Shown: positions 7,880-16,663, counted from the first letter of the stretch. The stretch is 64,000 bases of DNA from Burkholderia sp. BCC0322 (GCF_902833045.1 NZ_CADFDU010000003.1:558001-622000); one strand, 5' to 3'. Numbers and translations: made by a program. Notes: generated by a model from the letters alone, not told the origin.

Positions 7880-7948
7880 GCCGGCAGTATCGTGTTGCGC
7901 CGCCGAAAATGAAATCGGCCGAATTGGAAGTTGCTGTAGGCCGCGGCG

Positions 7949-7978
7949 ACGCGTTGTAGGGCAATTCCTACAACGCGT
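7949..7978. promoter_or_regulatory. Perfect 12-bp inverted repeat before the regulator-fnr operon
   Basis: ACGCGTTGTAGG, spacer GCAATT, CCTACAACGCGT: 12-bp arms with no mismatch. It lies 70-100 bp upstream of the ATG at 7879, so it is placed as an operator for the response regulator-fnr operon. The TTGTAGG/CCTACAA core resembles sites of NarL/FixJ-type response regulators, but the binder is unknown. A partial extra copy (TTGCTGTAGG) lies at 7931-7940. Confidence 0.7.
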
Positions 7979-8040
7979 ACGGGAAACCGCCGGTGCGGCC
8001 GCTTCGTGACGTACCGCGTGTGCGGCCCCGGCGGGCCGGA

Positions 8041-8976
8041 TCAGCCGGCCTGGCGCGCCGCCAGCGTATCGCGCGCCGTGCGGCACGCGGCGAGATCCCA
8101 CGCGGCACAGCCGACACTCTTGAACAGCAGCGGCCCCGTGCGGTCGAAGGTGCCGCCCAGCACGTCGGCGAGCGACGCGACGTGCTGCCAGTCGACCTGC
8201 GCGACGATCAGGTCGCCGGCTTCGTGGCGCGCGCCGGCCGGGTCGTCGACGACCAGCCGGCTGGCGCGCACCGTGTTCGCGTCGATCTCGGCCGCGTCCG
8301 CGGTGAACGCGCCGACGCCGACCACGAGCCGGCCTTCGCGCGCGGCTTCGCGATAGACGGGGGTACGGCTCGTCGTCAGCGTGACGACGACGTCGATCGC
8401 ATCGGGAATCGCGTCGCCGTCGAGCGGCACGAGACGCGGTGCGTGCGCGCGGTGCGCGGCACAGAATGCAGCCGCGCTGGCGGCGCTCGTGCCGCGCACG
8501 TGGAGGCGCGCTTCGGGAAAGATCGCGGCGAACGCTTCCGCGTGATTGGCCGCCTGTTTCCCGGTGCCGATCAGCAGGATGTCGCGCGGCGCCGCGCCAT
8601 GCAGCGCCTGGATGCCGAGTGCGGTGATGGCCGCCGTGCGGCGTCCGGTGACCGTCGGGCCATCGAGCGCGAAGCGCATTTCGCCGGTGGTCGCGTCGTA
8701 TGCCGTGACCTGGCCGAGGATCGTCGGCAGCCCGCGCGCGCCGTTGCCCGGGCACACGTTCACGAGCTTGTGGGTCGCGAGGTCGCGCGCGCTCGACGGC
8801 ATCGACAGCATCACGCCGCCGGCCTGCAGCGGCACGACCAGCCGTTCGGGGCTGACGATCTCGCCCGCCGCATAGTCGGCGACGGCCTGCCTGAGCGTGG
8901 CGAGCAGCGCCGGATAGTCGAGCAGCGCGGCCGTGTCGGCTGCATCGAGAACGGGAATCGGGGAAAGAGCGGTCAT
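8041..8976 (-). CDS. Ornithine cyclodeaminase-family delta1-pyrroline-2-carboxylate reductase
   Basis: 311 residues from the ATG at 8976; an upstream in-frame extension is not protein-like. The protein belongs to the ornithine cyclodeaminase/mu-crystallin family, with GGVMLSMPS near the N-terminus, LATHKLVNVCPGN, DGPTVTGRRTAAITALG and the nucleotide-binding ILLIGTGKQAANHAEAF Rossmann motif. Family members that cluster with trans-3-hydroxyproline dehydratase (LhpI type) reduce delta1-pyrroline-2-carboxylate to L-proline with NAD(P)H. The dehydratase gene is nearby at 11285-12292, so this reaction is more likely than ornithine deamination. It is transcribed divergently from the GntR regulator that probably controls the cluster. 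Confidence 0.85.
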   Translation of the reverse strand: MTALSPIPVLDAADTAALLDYPALLATLRQAVADYAAGEIVSPERLVVPLQAGGVMLSMPSSARDLATHKLVNVCPGNGARGLPTILGQVTAYDATTGEMRFALDGPTVTGRRTAAITALGIQALHGAAPRDILLIGTGKQAANHAEAFAAIFPEARLHVRGTSAASAAAFCAAHRAHAPRLVPLDGDAIPDAIDVVVTLTTSRTPVYREAAREGRLVVGVGAFTADAAEIDANTVRASRLVVDDPAGARHEAGDLIVAQVDWQHVASLADVLGGTFDRTGPLLFKSVGCAAWDLAACRTARDTLAARQAG

Positions 8977-9239
8977 CGTGTACGTCGTATGCGTCGGTGA
9001 GCGTGGACGACGGGCGCATGCCGCACCCGCCACGGGGCTGCCGGATACCGTGACACAGGGCAGTGTGGATCGAATCTATACCACTTGCTGGCCCATCCGC
9101 AACCCAGAAAATAAAGCGGCTCGCCTGTTTTGGTTCTAATATCTATCCAGAAAGGCCGCCATGGCCCGACTGCCGGCGCGCTCCGGTATAGTGCGAACCC
9201 ATTCCAGATTCACGCCCGCGACCGGGCAGGAGCTACACG

Positions 9240-9977
9240 ATGATGTCCGCGCGTCCCGACACACTCGAAGGCGGTTTCAGGCCGCTGCAGATCTACGAGC
9301 AGGTGGCCGAGAAGATCCGCGACGAGATCCGCGCGGGGCGCTATGCCGCCGAATCGCGGCTGCCGTCCGAGCGCGAGCTCGCGGGGCTGTTCCAGGTTGG
9401 CCGGCCGGCCGTGCGCGAGGCGCTCGGCGCGCTGCAGAACGAAGGGCTCGTGTTCACGAAGCGCAATTCGGGCACCTACGTCGTGGCGTCGCCGCTCGAC
9501 GTGCTCGCGCAGCGCGGCGACATGCACCGGGCATCCGAAGCCGATTTCAGCCCGACGTCGACGCTCGACGTGCGGCTGATCCTGGAGCCCGCGATCGCAC
9601 GCCTCGCGGCCGCGCACGGCCGCGCCGACCCCGGCGCGGAGCGCTACCTGGCCCAGATGGAGACCGTTACCGACATCGACGATCCGCATCAGCGCGCACT
9701 GTGGAACGAGAGCGACCGGCTGTTCCACCGGCAACTCGCGTTGATGACCGGCGACGCGCTGATCGTGAAGATCGCGGACGAAGTCGCGAAGACGATGGAC
9801 CAGCCGCTGTGGAAACGGCTGAAGGACGACGGCATCTACGATGCGGGCCGGATCCGGCTCTACGTGTCCGAACACCGGCTGATCTACGAGGCGATCGTGT
9901 CCGGCGACGCCGATGCGGCGGCGTTCTATGTCGAGCAGCACATCCTGCGCGTGCGGCGCGACATCGCGCCGAAGTGA
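9240..9977 (+). CDS. GntR family regulator, FadR/FCD subgroup
   Basis: 245 residues with two adjacent ATGs at 9240. The N-terminal winged helix (about 15-80) has the GntR pattern AEKIRDEIRAGRY, RLPSERELAGLFQVGRPAVREAL and NSGTYV. The C-terminal FCD domain is all-helical with candidate metal-binding Asp and His residues (DVRLILEPA, FHRQLAL, EHRLIYEAI, EQHILRV). Such regulators are usually repressors released by the pathway substrate. It lies between the reductase and the transport/dehydratase genes, so hydroxyproline or a derivative is the likely ligand. Candidate operators are at 9991-10014 and, more degenerate, 9128-9152. Confidence 0.92.
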   Translation: MMSARPDTLEGGFRPLQIYEQVAEKIRDEIRAGRYAAESRLPSERELAGLFQVGRPAVREALGALQNEGLVFTKRNSGTYVVASPLDVLAQRGDMHRASEADFSPTSTLDVRLILEPAIARLAAAHGRADPGAERYLAQMETVTDIDDPHQRALWNESDRLFHRQLALMTGDALIVKIADEVAKTMDQPLWKRLKDDGIYDAGRIRLYVSEHRLIYEAIVSGDADAAAFYVEQHILRVRRDIAPK

Positions 9978-9990
9978 CCGCGCCGGCTCG

Positions 9991-10052
9991 TTCTGGTCTG
10001 AAAAATGACCAGAATCGAAGTTTTTATTTTTGAATTGCTTGCATGGTAACCA
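9991..10052. promoter_or_regulatory. Candidate GntR operators before the binding-protein gene
   Basis: TTCTGGTC-N8-GACCAGAA at 9991-10014 is a perfect inverted repeat, and TGGTAACCA at 10044-10052 matches the GntR/FadR TGGT-ACCA type. A weaker relative (TTTTGGTT-N9-ATCCAGAA, 9128-9152) sits between the divergent reductase and regulator genes. All three flank genes of the hydroxyproline cluster and are plausible sites for the regulator encoded at 9240. Confidence 0.6.
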
Positions 10053-10097
10053 CGCGTGTCCTACATTGGTTTCACACAAAACCAATCAGGAGACATC

Positions 10098-11219
10098 ATG
10101 CGACACCTCGTTACCGCGCTCTCGGTGGCCATCGCCGCCGGCGCGCTGACTTCCGCGCATGCGCAGGAAGTCGTGATGATCGGCCATTCGGCGCCGCTGA
10201 CGGGCCCGCAGGCCGCAAACGGCAAGGACAATGAAAACGGCGCGCGCCTGGCCGTCGACGAACTCAACAAGGCCGGCATCAAGGTCGCCGGCAAGGCCGT
10301 CACCTTCAAACTGGTTTCCGACGACGACCAGGCCGATCCGAAAGCCGGCGTGCAGGTTGCACAGAATCTCGTCGACAAGGGCGTCGTCGCGGTGCTCGGG
10401 CCATACAATTCGGGCGTCGCGATTCCCGCATCGCGCGTGTACTCGACTGCCGGCGTGCCGATGCTGCCGGTGGCGTCGAACCCGGCGCTGACCAAGCAGG
10501 GCTTCAAGAACATCTTCCGGATCGGCGCGAGCGACGAACAGCTCGGCGGCACGATGGCCACCTTCGCCGCGAAGACGCTGAACGCGAAGACCGCAGCCGT
10601 GATCGACGATCGCACCGCGTACGGGCAGGGCGTTGCCGAGCAGTTCATGAACGTCGCGAAGGCGAACGGGATCAAGATCGTCGACCAGGAATTCACGAAT
10701 TCGTCGGCCACCGATTTCCTTGGCATTCTCACCAAGATCAAGGCCAGCAACCCCGACGTGATCTTCTTCGGCGGCTATGCCGCACAGGGCGCGCCGATGG
10801 CCAAGCAGATGAAGCAGCGCGGTCTGCGCGCGAAACTGCTCGGCGGCGACGGCATCTGCTCGGCGGACATGGGCAAGGTCGCGGGCGACGCGTCGTCGAT
10901 CGTCTACTGCGCGCAGGGCGGTGTCGCGCTCGAGAAGACGGCGGCCGGCCGCGAATTCCTGAAGAAGTACCACGACACGTATCACACCGATACGCAGGTC
11001 TACGGCGTGAACTACTACGACGGGATGAAGCTGCTCGCCGACGCGATGGTCAAGGCCGGCACCACCACCGACAAGGCGAAGCTGATCGCGCAGCTCGCGA
11101 AGTCGAACTATGCGGGCGTCGCGGGCACCTATTCGTTCGACGCGAACGGCGACCTGAAAGGCGCGCCGACCACCGTCTACGTGATCCGCAACGGCTTGCC
11201 CGAACCGTACGCGAAGTAA
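10098..11219 (+). CDS. ABC transporter substrate-binding protein (LivJ/BraC type)
   Basis: 373 residues from the ATG at 10098, which follows an AGGAG site. The signal peptide (about 1-23) ends at SAHA-QE. The mature protein has the branched-chain amino acid binding fold: VVMIGHSAPLTGPQAANGKD, VLGPYNSGVAIPASRVY, then FKNIFRIGASDEQLGGTMA and the C-terminal YAGVAGTYSFDANGD motif. It would capture an amino acid in the periplasm for a LivHMGF-type permease, but no permease or ATPase gene is nearby, so it must share a transporter encoded elsewhere. Context between the GntR regulator and hydroxyproline dehydratase suggests hydroxyproline or proline as ligand; this is inference. Confidence 0.9.
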   Translation: MRHLVTALSVAIAAGALTSAHAQEVVMIGHSAPLTGPQAANGKDNENGARLAVDELNKAGIKVAGKAVTFKLVSDDDQADPKAGVQVAQNLVDKGVVAVLGPYNSGVAIPASRVYSTAGVPMLPVASNPALTKQGFKNIFRIGASDEQLGGTMATFAAKTLNAKTAAVIDDRTAYGQGVAEQFMNVAKANGIKIVDQEFTNSSATDFLGILTKIKASNPDVIFFGGYAAQGAPMAKQMKQRGLRAKLLGGDGICSADMGKVAGDASSIVYCAQGGVALEKTAAGREFLKKYHDTYHTDTQVYGVNYYDGMKLLADAMVKAGTTTDKAKLIAQLAKSNYAGVAGTYSFDANGDLKGAPTTVYVIRNGLPEPYAK

Positions 11220-11236
11220 CCGGCCAGCCTGCCATC

Positions 11237-11263
11237 GGACGGCGGCGCGGCCGCCGTCTTTCA
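11237..11263 (+). terminator. Hairpin after the binding-protein gene
   Basis: GACGGCGGC-GCG-GCCGCCGTC followed by TTTCATTT, 18 nt after the stop codon. It may attenuate rather than end transcription, since the dehydratase gene starts 22 nt further on. Confidence 0.7.
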
Positions 11264-11284
11264 TTTCAACGCATTCGATCGACC

Positions 11285-12292
11285 ATGAAAATTTCCCGAT
11301 CCCTTTCCACCGTCGAAGTCCATACCGGCGGCGAAGCGTTCCGTATCGTCACGAGCGGGCTGCCGCGCCTGCCGGGCGATACGATCGTCCAGCGCCGCGC
11401 ATGGCTCAAGGAGAACGCCGACGAGATCCGCCGCGCGCTGATGTTCGAGCCGCGCGGCCACGCCGACATGTACGGCGGCTACCTGACCGAGCCCGTGTCG
11501 CCGAACGCCGATTTCGGCGTGATCTTCGTGCACAACGAAGGCTACAGCGACCATTGCGGGCACGGCGTGATCGCGCTGTCGACCGCGGCCGTCGAGTTCG
11601 GCTGGGTGCAGCGCACGGTGCCGGAAACGCGGGTCGGCATCGACGCGCCGTGCGGCTTCATCGAGGCGTTCGTCAAGTGGGACGGCGAGCACGCGGGGCC
11701 GGTGCGCTTCGTCAACGTGCCGTCGTTCATCTGGCAACGCGACGTGTCGGTCCAGACGCCGTCGTTCGGCACGGTGACGGGCGACGTCGCATACGGCGGC
11801 GCGTTCTACTTCTACGTCGACGGCGCGCCGTTCGACCTGCCGGTGCGCGAGGCGGCGGTGGAAAGGCTGATCCGCTTCGGCGCGGAAGTGAAGGCCGCCG
11901 CGAACGCGAAGTACCCGGTCGTGCATCCGGAGATTCCGGAAATCAACCACATCTACGGCACGATCATCGCGAACGCGCCGCGCCACCCGGGCTCGACTCA
12001 GGCGAACTGCTGCGTGTTCGCGGATCGCGAGGTCGACCGCTCGCCGACCGGCTCCGGCACCGGCGGCCGGGTCGCGCAGCTCTACCAGCGCGGGCTGCTC
12101 GCGGCCGGCGACACGCTCGTCAACGAATCGATCGTCGGCACGATCTTCAAGGGGCGCGTGCTGCGCGAGACGACGGTCGGCGCCATCCCGGCCGTGATTC
12201 CGGAAGTGGAAGGCAGCGCGCATATCTGCGGGTTCGCGAACTGGATCGTCGATGAACGCGATCCGCTGACCTACGGTTTTCTCGTGCGCTGA
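11285..12292 (+). CDS. Trans-3-hydroxy-L-proline dehydratase (proline racemase family)
   Basis: 335 residues, full length for the proline racemase superfamily. The first catalytic position is Cys91 in SDHCGHGV. The second, Cys in racemases and 4-hydroxyproline epimerases, is Thr255 here (DRSPTGSGTGG). The Cys/Thr pair is the known mark of trans-3-hydroxy-L-proline dehydratase, which gives delta1-pyrroline-2-carboxylate. The neighbouring ornithine cyclodeaminase-like reductase would turn that into L-proline, completing a two-step route. The gene follows the binding-protein gene by 65 nt, probably under the same GntR control. Substrate assignment rests on the Thr and on context; both agree. Confidence 0.9.
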   Translation: MKISRSLSTVEVHTGGEAFRIVTSGLPRLPGDTIVQRRAWLKENADEIRRALMFEPRGHADMYGGYLTEPVSPNADFGVIFVHNEGYSDHCGHGVIALSTAAVEFGWVQRTVPETRVGIDAPCGFIEAFVKWDGEHAGPVRFVNVPSFIWQRDVSVQTPSFGTVTGDVAYGGAFYFYVDGAPFDLPVREAAVERLIRFGAEVKAAANAKYPVVHPEIPEINHIYGTIIANAPRHPGSTQANCCVFADREVDRSPTGSGTGGRVAQLYQRGLLAAGDTLVNESIVGTIFKGRVLRETTVGAIPAVIPEVEGSAHICGFANWIVDERDPLTYGFLVR

Positions 12293-12348
12293 GGTGCCGC
12301 GCCGATTCGCCGCGCCTGGCGCGGCCGCCCGTTTGTAGTACCAGGCTT

Positions 12349-12385
12349 GGCGCGTCGTTCCCGTTGCGGGGCGCGCGCCTTTTTT
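12349..12385 (+). terminator. Terminator after the hydroxyproline cluster
   Basis: GGCGCG pairs with CGCGCC around a loop of about 19 nt and is followed by TTTTTT. It lies 56 nt past the dehydratase stop codon. Confidence 0.65.
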
Positions 12386-12465
12386 GCGTGTGAACCGCCG
12401 CGCAGCCGCCCGTGTGCGCCGCCGCCACGCCATTGCGGCCCGGCGGGCCGCGCGAGTTTGGTACG

Positions 12466-15054
12466 ATGCACCCTTTTCAGCCGAGCTCCACCCGCGTGAA
12501 TCGCCGAAACGTGCCGTCAGTGCGTGACTTCTGTGCCAGATGGGTCGCGCGCGCCCAACCCGTCGCGGCTGCCGCCGTCGCGCGGGTCAAGCCTCTCGCC
12601 GCCACCGCGTGGCACCATGTCCGTCACCCGACGCGCCGCGGCGTGCTGCTCGCCGGCGCCGCCGTGCCGGCGCTGTTCGTGGTGTACGTGGTCGTGCTGA
12701 TCCCGTTCACGCCGGGCATCGGCGACATCCGCAAGGCGCGCGTCGACCAGCCGGCGCAGGTGCTGTCCGCCGACGGCAAGGTGCTCGCCGAATTCAAGCC
12801 GTCGAACCGGGAGTGGGTGCCGCTCAAGCAGATCTCGCCGCACATGGTCGACGCGCTGATCGCGACCGAGGATCACCGCTTCTACGAACACCACGGCCTC
12901 GACTGGAAGCGCACGGCGTCGGCCGCGCTCCATACGTTCTCGGGCAGCCGCCAGGGCGGCTCGACGATCACGCAGCAGCTCGCGCGCAACCTGTATCCGG
13001 ACGAGATCGGCCGTGCGCCGACGCTCACGCGCAAGGTGAAGGAGGCGATCACCGCGCTGAAGATCGAGGCGGTCTACAGCAAGGACCAGATCCTCGAGAC
13101 CTACCTGAACACGGTGCCGTTCCTGTACAACGCGTACGGCGTCGAGATGGCCGCGCGTACCTATTTCGACAAGTCGGCCGACGAGCTCGACGTGCTCGAC
13201 AGCGCGACGCTCGTCGGGATGCTGAAGGGCAACAGCTACTACAACCCGGTGCTGAATCCCGAGCGGGCGCTGCAGCGACGCAATACGGTGCTCGGCCAGA
13301 TGGTGAAGTACGGCAAGCTGTCGCCGGCGCAATTCGCGCAGTTGCAGCGCCGGCCGCTGCGGATCGACTTCGAGCGCCAGAAGGAGCCGCCGGGGCCGGC
13401 GCCGCATTTCGCGCAGCAGTTGCGCAAATGGCTGATCGCGTGGGCCGACCGCAACGACTACAACATCTACTCGGACGGGCTGATCGTGCGCACGACGATC
13501 GACTCGCGGCTGCAGCAGATGGCGACCCAGGCGCTCATGCTGCAGGGCAACCAGTTGCAGGGCATCGCGAACAACGCATGGAGCGGCCGCGACGGCTGCG
13601 GCACCGACAACGAGGTGTTCCGCACCTTCATGCGCGAGTCGCCCGAGTACAAGGCCGCGCAGGACGCCGGCAAGGACGACGCGGCCGCGATGAAGCTGCT
13701 CGCGGCCGACCGCGGCTTCATGCGCGCGCTGTGCAAGACGAAGACCGACGTCCAGGCCGGCTTCCTCGCGATCGATCCGCGCAATGGGCAGATCCGCGCG
13801 TGGGTCGGCAGCCGCGACTTCACCAGCGAGCCGTTCGACCACGTTGCACAGGCGCGGCGCCAGCCGGGCTCGACGTTCAAGCCGTTCGTGTATGGCGTCG
13901 CGTTCGCGAACGGGATGAAGCCCGACGACACCTTCATCGACCAGCCGGTCGAGATCCCGTTGAAGGGCGGCGAGATCTGGCGGCCGAACGACGATGTGCC
14001 GCCGACCGGCAAACCGATGACGCTGCGCGACGCGGTTGCGCTGTCGCGCAACCGGATCACCGCGCAGGTGATGGAAAAGGTCGGGCCGGCTGCCGTGGCA
14101 AGGCTCGCACGCGACATGGGCGTGCGCGAAAGCCCGCTCGAGCGCGTGCCGTCGCTCGCGCTCGGCACGAGCCCGGTCACGCTGAAGGAGATGGTCGCGT
14201 CGTACGCGACGATCGCGAACGGCGGGCTGTATGTCGAGCCGCAGATGGTGACGCGCATCGAGAACCGCCAGGGCGACGTGCTCGCCGAATACGCGCCGGC
14301 GCCGCCCGAGCGCGCGCTCGACGCCGAAACCGACAAGACGTTGCTCAGCGTGATGCGCGATGTCGTGACGCGGGGCACGGGAAGCAGCATCCGCACGCGC
14401 TTCGGGATCCGCGGCGACGTGGCCGGCAAGACGGGCACGACGCAGGACAACACGGACGGCTGGTTCATCCTGATGCAGCCGGGCCTCGTCGCCGGTGCGT
14501 GGGTCGGTTTCGACGACGGGCGCGTGACGTTGCGCAGCGACTACTGGGGGCAGGGCGCACACAGTGCGCTGCCGATCGTCGGCGATTTCTACCAGCGTGC
14601 GCAGCGCGCCCGGATCGTCGACACGAAGGCGAAATTCGATACCGAGCCGTCGCCGGGCTGGTTCGCGTCGCTGCGTGAGCGCGTGACGGACCTGTTCGAC
14701 ACGTGGTTCCCGCCCGAGGCGAAGAAAGCGCCCGTGCCGGCCAGGACGCAGCGGGTGGAGCGTGCGCCCGAGGCTGATAGCGGCGCGGCCTCGGCCGGTT
14801 CGGCTGCATCGGCGCCCGAAGCGGCATCGGGCGGCATCGTCGAGGAATGGGTGCCGGCGTCCGAAGTGGCCGCGTCGGCCGCCGCGCTGTCGGCGGGCGC
14901 ATCGCAGCCGCAACTCGCACAGCCGCCGGCGGGGGCGAGCACGGCGGGCGGAGGCAGCGCGGGCCTCGGTGCCGCACCGGCTGCCGCCCCTTCGGCCGTA
15001 CCGTCCCAGGCGCCCGTGCCGGCCGCACCCGACGCACCCGGCGCGTCGCAGTAA
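12466..15054 (+). CDS. Class A penicillin-binding protein (PBP1A family)
   Basis: 862 residues from the ATG at 12466. A short cytoplasmic arm and one membrane anchor (about 58-80) precede the GT51 glycosyltransferase (about 100-290) with catalytic Glu135 in ATEDHRFYEHHG and the GGSTITQQLARNLYPDE and RKVKEAITALKIE motifs. The transpeptidase has Ser469-x-x-Lys472 (GSTFKPF), SRN and Lys655 in KTGTT. It polymerises and cross-links peptidoglycan in the periplasm. The tail after about residue 755 is a long Ala/Ser/Pro-rich low-complexity stretch, longer than in most PBP1 proteins, and a Cys-containing insert lies between the two domains (about 375-430). It is probably an accessory PBP, since the main mrcA normally sits elsewhere. 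Confidence 0.93.
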   Translation: MHPFQPSSTRVNRRNVPSVRDFCARWVARAQPVAAAAVARVKPLAATAWHHVRHPTRRGVLLAGAAVPALFVVYVVVLIPFTPGIGDIRKARVDQPAQVLSADGKVLAEFKPSNREWVPLKQISPHMVDALIATEDHRFYEHHGLDWKRTASAALHTFSGSRQGGSTITQQLARNLYPDEIGRAPTLTRKVKEAITALKIEAVYSKDQILETYLNTVPFLYNAYGVEMAARTYFDKSADELDVLDSATLVGMLKGNSYYNPVLNPERALQRRNTVLGQMVKYGKLSPAQFAQLQRRPLRIDFERQKEPPGPAPHFAQQLRKWLIAWADRNDYNIYSDGLIVRTTIDSRLQQMATQALMLQGNQLQGIANNAWSGRDGCGTDNEVFRTFMRESPEYKAAQDAGKDDAAAMKLLAADRGFMRALCKTKTDVQAGFLAIDPRNGQIRAWVGSRDFTSEPFDHVAQARRQPGSTFKPFVYGVAFANGMKPDDTFIDQPVEIPLKGGEIWRPNDDVPPTGKPMTLRDAVALSRNRITAQVMEKVGPAAVARLARDMGVRESPLERVPSLALGTSPVTLKEMVASYATIANGGLYVEPQMVTRIENRQGDVLAEYAPAPPERALDAETDKTLLSVMRDVVTRGTGSSIRTRFGIRGDVAGKTGTTQDNTDGWFILMQPGLVAGAWVGFDDGRVTLRSDYWGQGAHSALPIVGDFYQRAQRARIVDTKAKFDTEPSPGWFASLRERVTDLFDTWFPPEAKKAPVPARTQRVERAPEADSGAASAGSAASAPEAASGGIVEEWVPASEVAASAAALSAGASQPQLAQPPAGASTAGGGSAGLGAAPAAAPSAVPSQAPVPAAPDAPGASQ

Positions 15055-15133
15055 CGGAGCTGTTCAGATTTCGCGCGAAGCTGCCGTAATCATGTTGTCA
15101 TGTCAGCTCGCGCGGTCGCTCCGCGCTGCCCCG

Positions 15134-16009
15134 ATGAGGCTATCTATCGACTACGTCTCGCTCACGCGCGACGATCTTGCCGCCGGCGTCCCGCTCGGCT
15201 TCGATCTCTACGATGCCGACGGCGCCGCGCTGCTGCCGGCGGGCACGACGCTGCGCGATGCCGCGCAGCATGCATTCTTGTTCGACCATTTCCGGCCGGT
15301 ACGGCGGCGCGACGACGCCGCAGCCGAGCCGCGCGTGCCTGACGCGGTGCCTCACGCGCCGCGGATGGGGTTGTCGGCGGGGGCTTCGATCGGCATCCGC
15401 CGGCGGGTCGGCACGACGCGCGGGCTGCAGCGCTATCGTCTGATCGGCATCGCCGCATCGGGCGCGCTGTTCGTCGAGCCGCAACCGGCGACCGCGATCG
15501 ACTTCACGCCTGGCGACGACATCGAGGCCGTGGCGATCGGCCGTGCCGCGGTGTCGCGTTTCGGCGCGACGGTCGAGTTGGTGCAGGCGGCGGGTGCCGC
15601 GCGGTTCCTGGTGCTGTCGCCGCCCGGCTTCGTCGACCGGCTGCGTACGCGCGCCGAGCCGCGCGTGGCGGTGCGGATCGCGGCATGCTGTGCGGGCGGG
15701 TCGGAGGGCGCGGAAGGGATCGGGATGGTGCACGACATCAGTGTCAGCGGGCTGTCGATTGCCGTCGACCGGCCGATCGCCGCAATCGGCGAAACCTTGC
15801 GCGTGCAGCTTCCGTATGCGGCCGGCGACCGGGTCGAACTGCTGGCGCTCGACGGCACGGTGCGGGCTGTTCATGCCGATCCGGCGGCGCCCGCGCTGAC
15901 GCTGCATCACGCGGCGTTCGGCGAGACCGGCGCCGACGACCTGATCCGCCTCAAGGCGCTGCTGTTCGACCGGCTGATGGCGTCGTCGGGTACCGATCGG
16001 CGGCGCTGA
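15134..16009 (+). CDS. PilZ-domain c-di-GMP receptor protein
   Basis: 291 residues from the ATG at 15134; the frame is open further upstream but overlaps the PBP gene. The N-terminal half resembles a YcgR-type flagellar brake domain. The C-terminal PilZ domain has both c-di-GMP motifs: an RxxxR arginine pair in TRAEPRVAVR (about 178-186) and DxSxxG in DISVSGLS (about 204-211). Such proteins couple c-di-GMP to motility, adhesion or envelope synthesis. It starts 79 nt after the PBP gene on the same strand, so co-transcription is possible. Target unknown. Confidence 0.85.
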   Translation: MRLSIDYVSLTRDDLAAGVPLGFDLYDADGAALLPAGTTLRDAAQHAFLFDHFRPVRRRDDAAAEPRVPDAVPHAPRMGLSAGASIGIRRRVGTTRGLQRYRLIGIAASGALFVEPQPATAIDFTPGDDIEAVAIGRAAVSRFGATVELVQAAGAARFLVLSPPGFVDRLRTRAEPRVAVRIAACCAGGSEGAEGIGMVHDISVSGLSIAVDRPIAAIGETLRVQLPYAAGDRVELLALDGTVRAVHADPAAPALTLHHAAFGETGADDLIRLKALLFDRLMASSGTDRRR

Positions 16010-16232
16010 TGCGCGGCCAGGCGCGCCGGGTGCCGTGTCAGGGAATTCAGTTCCTGAATGACGACAATCGTCTGATGGTTTCGGCGATTCCGTGGCGATT
16101 GTATGTTTTCCGTCAACAGTGAATTCGCGATTTAAGTATTTACCCTGATAGGGTGGCCTCCTAGACTTCATCTCATGCGCAACGACCCCGAGTCCGAAGC
16201 GCCTGACAAAACAATCCTGGAGGTAACGCATC

Positions 16233-16559
16233 ATGAAATCGCTGATCAAGGCAGTTGCACTGGCCGCCCTGGTGGCCGCACCGGTTGTCTCGTTTGCCCA
16301 GAGCCAGCAGCCGCTGACGCGCGCGCAAGTGCGCGCCGAGCTGGTCCAGCTCGAAAAGGCCGGCTACAACCCGAACGACTGGATGAACTACCCGGAAAAC
16401 ATCCAGGCCGCACAGGCAAAGATCGCCGCCGCGCAAAACACCGGCGCGCAAGCCGATGCAACGGGCTACGGCGCGAACGCCGCGGCGACGTCGCAATCGG
16501 GTCAGCGCGTGGTCGTGCCGGCCGCAACCGACCGTTCGTCGGTGTACTTCGGTCACTAA
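16233..16559 (+). CDS. DUF4148 small secreted protein
   Basis: 108 residues with a strong CTGGAGGT site. A clear signal peptide (about 1-22) ends at VSFA-QS, and the rest matches the DUF4148 family typical of Burkholderia (LTRAQVRAELVQLEKAGYNP, then YPENIQAAQAKI). These are small periplasmic proteins of unknown function, often present in many copies per genome. The transcript ends at the hairpin at 16624. Confidence 0.9.
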   Translation: MKSLIKAVALAALVAAPVVSFAQSQQPLTRAQVRAELVQLEKAGYNPNDWMNYPENIQAAQAKIAAAQNTGAQADATGYGANAAATSQSGQRVVVPAATDRSSVYFGH

Positions 16560-16623
16560 GCCCTTCGGCCACTGAGCCGATTGCCATGAGGCGGCTTTCG
16601 CCGCCGCTGGGCGTGTCACACTG

Positions 16624-16663
16624 AAATGAGCCCGCACTCGGTTGGAGTGCGGGCTCATTTTAT
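16624..16663 (+). terminator. Strong rho-independent terminator
   Basis: ATGAGCCCGCACTC-GGTTG-GAGTGCGGGCTCAT followed by TTTATT: a perfect 14-bp stem. It ends the DUF4148 transcript. Confidence 0.92.

Noticed and set aside
12517-14913. Minus-strand frame of 798 codons across the PBP gene
   Set aside because: Arg/His-rich antisense shadow caused by high GC at codon position 3; all PBP motifs are on the plus strand.
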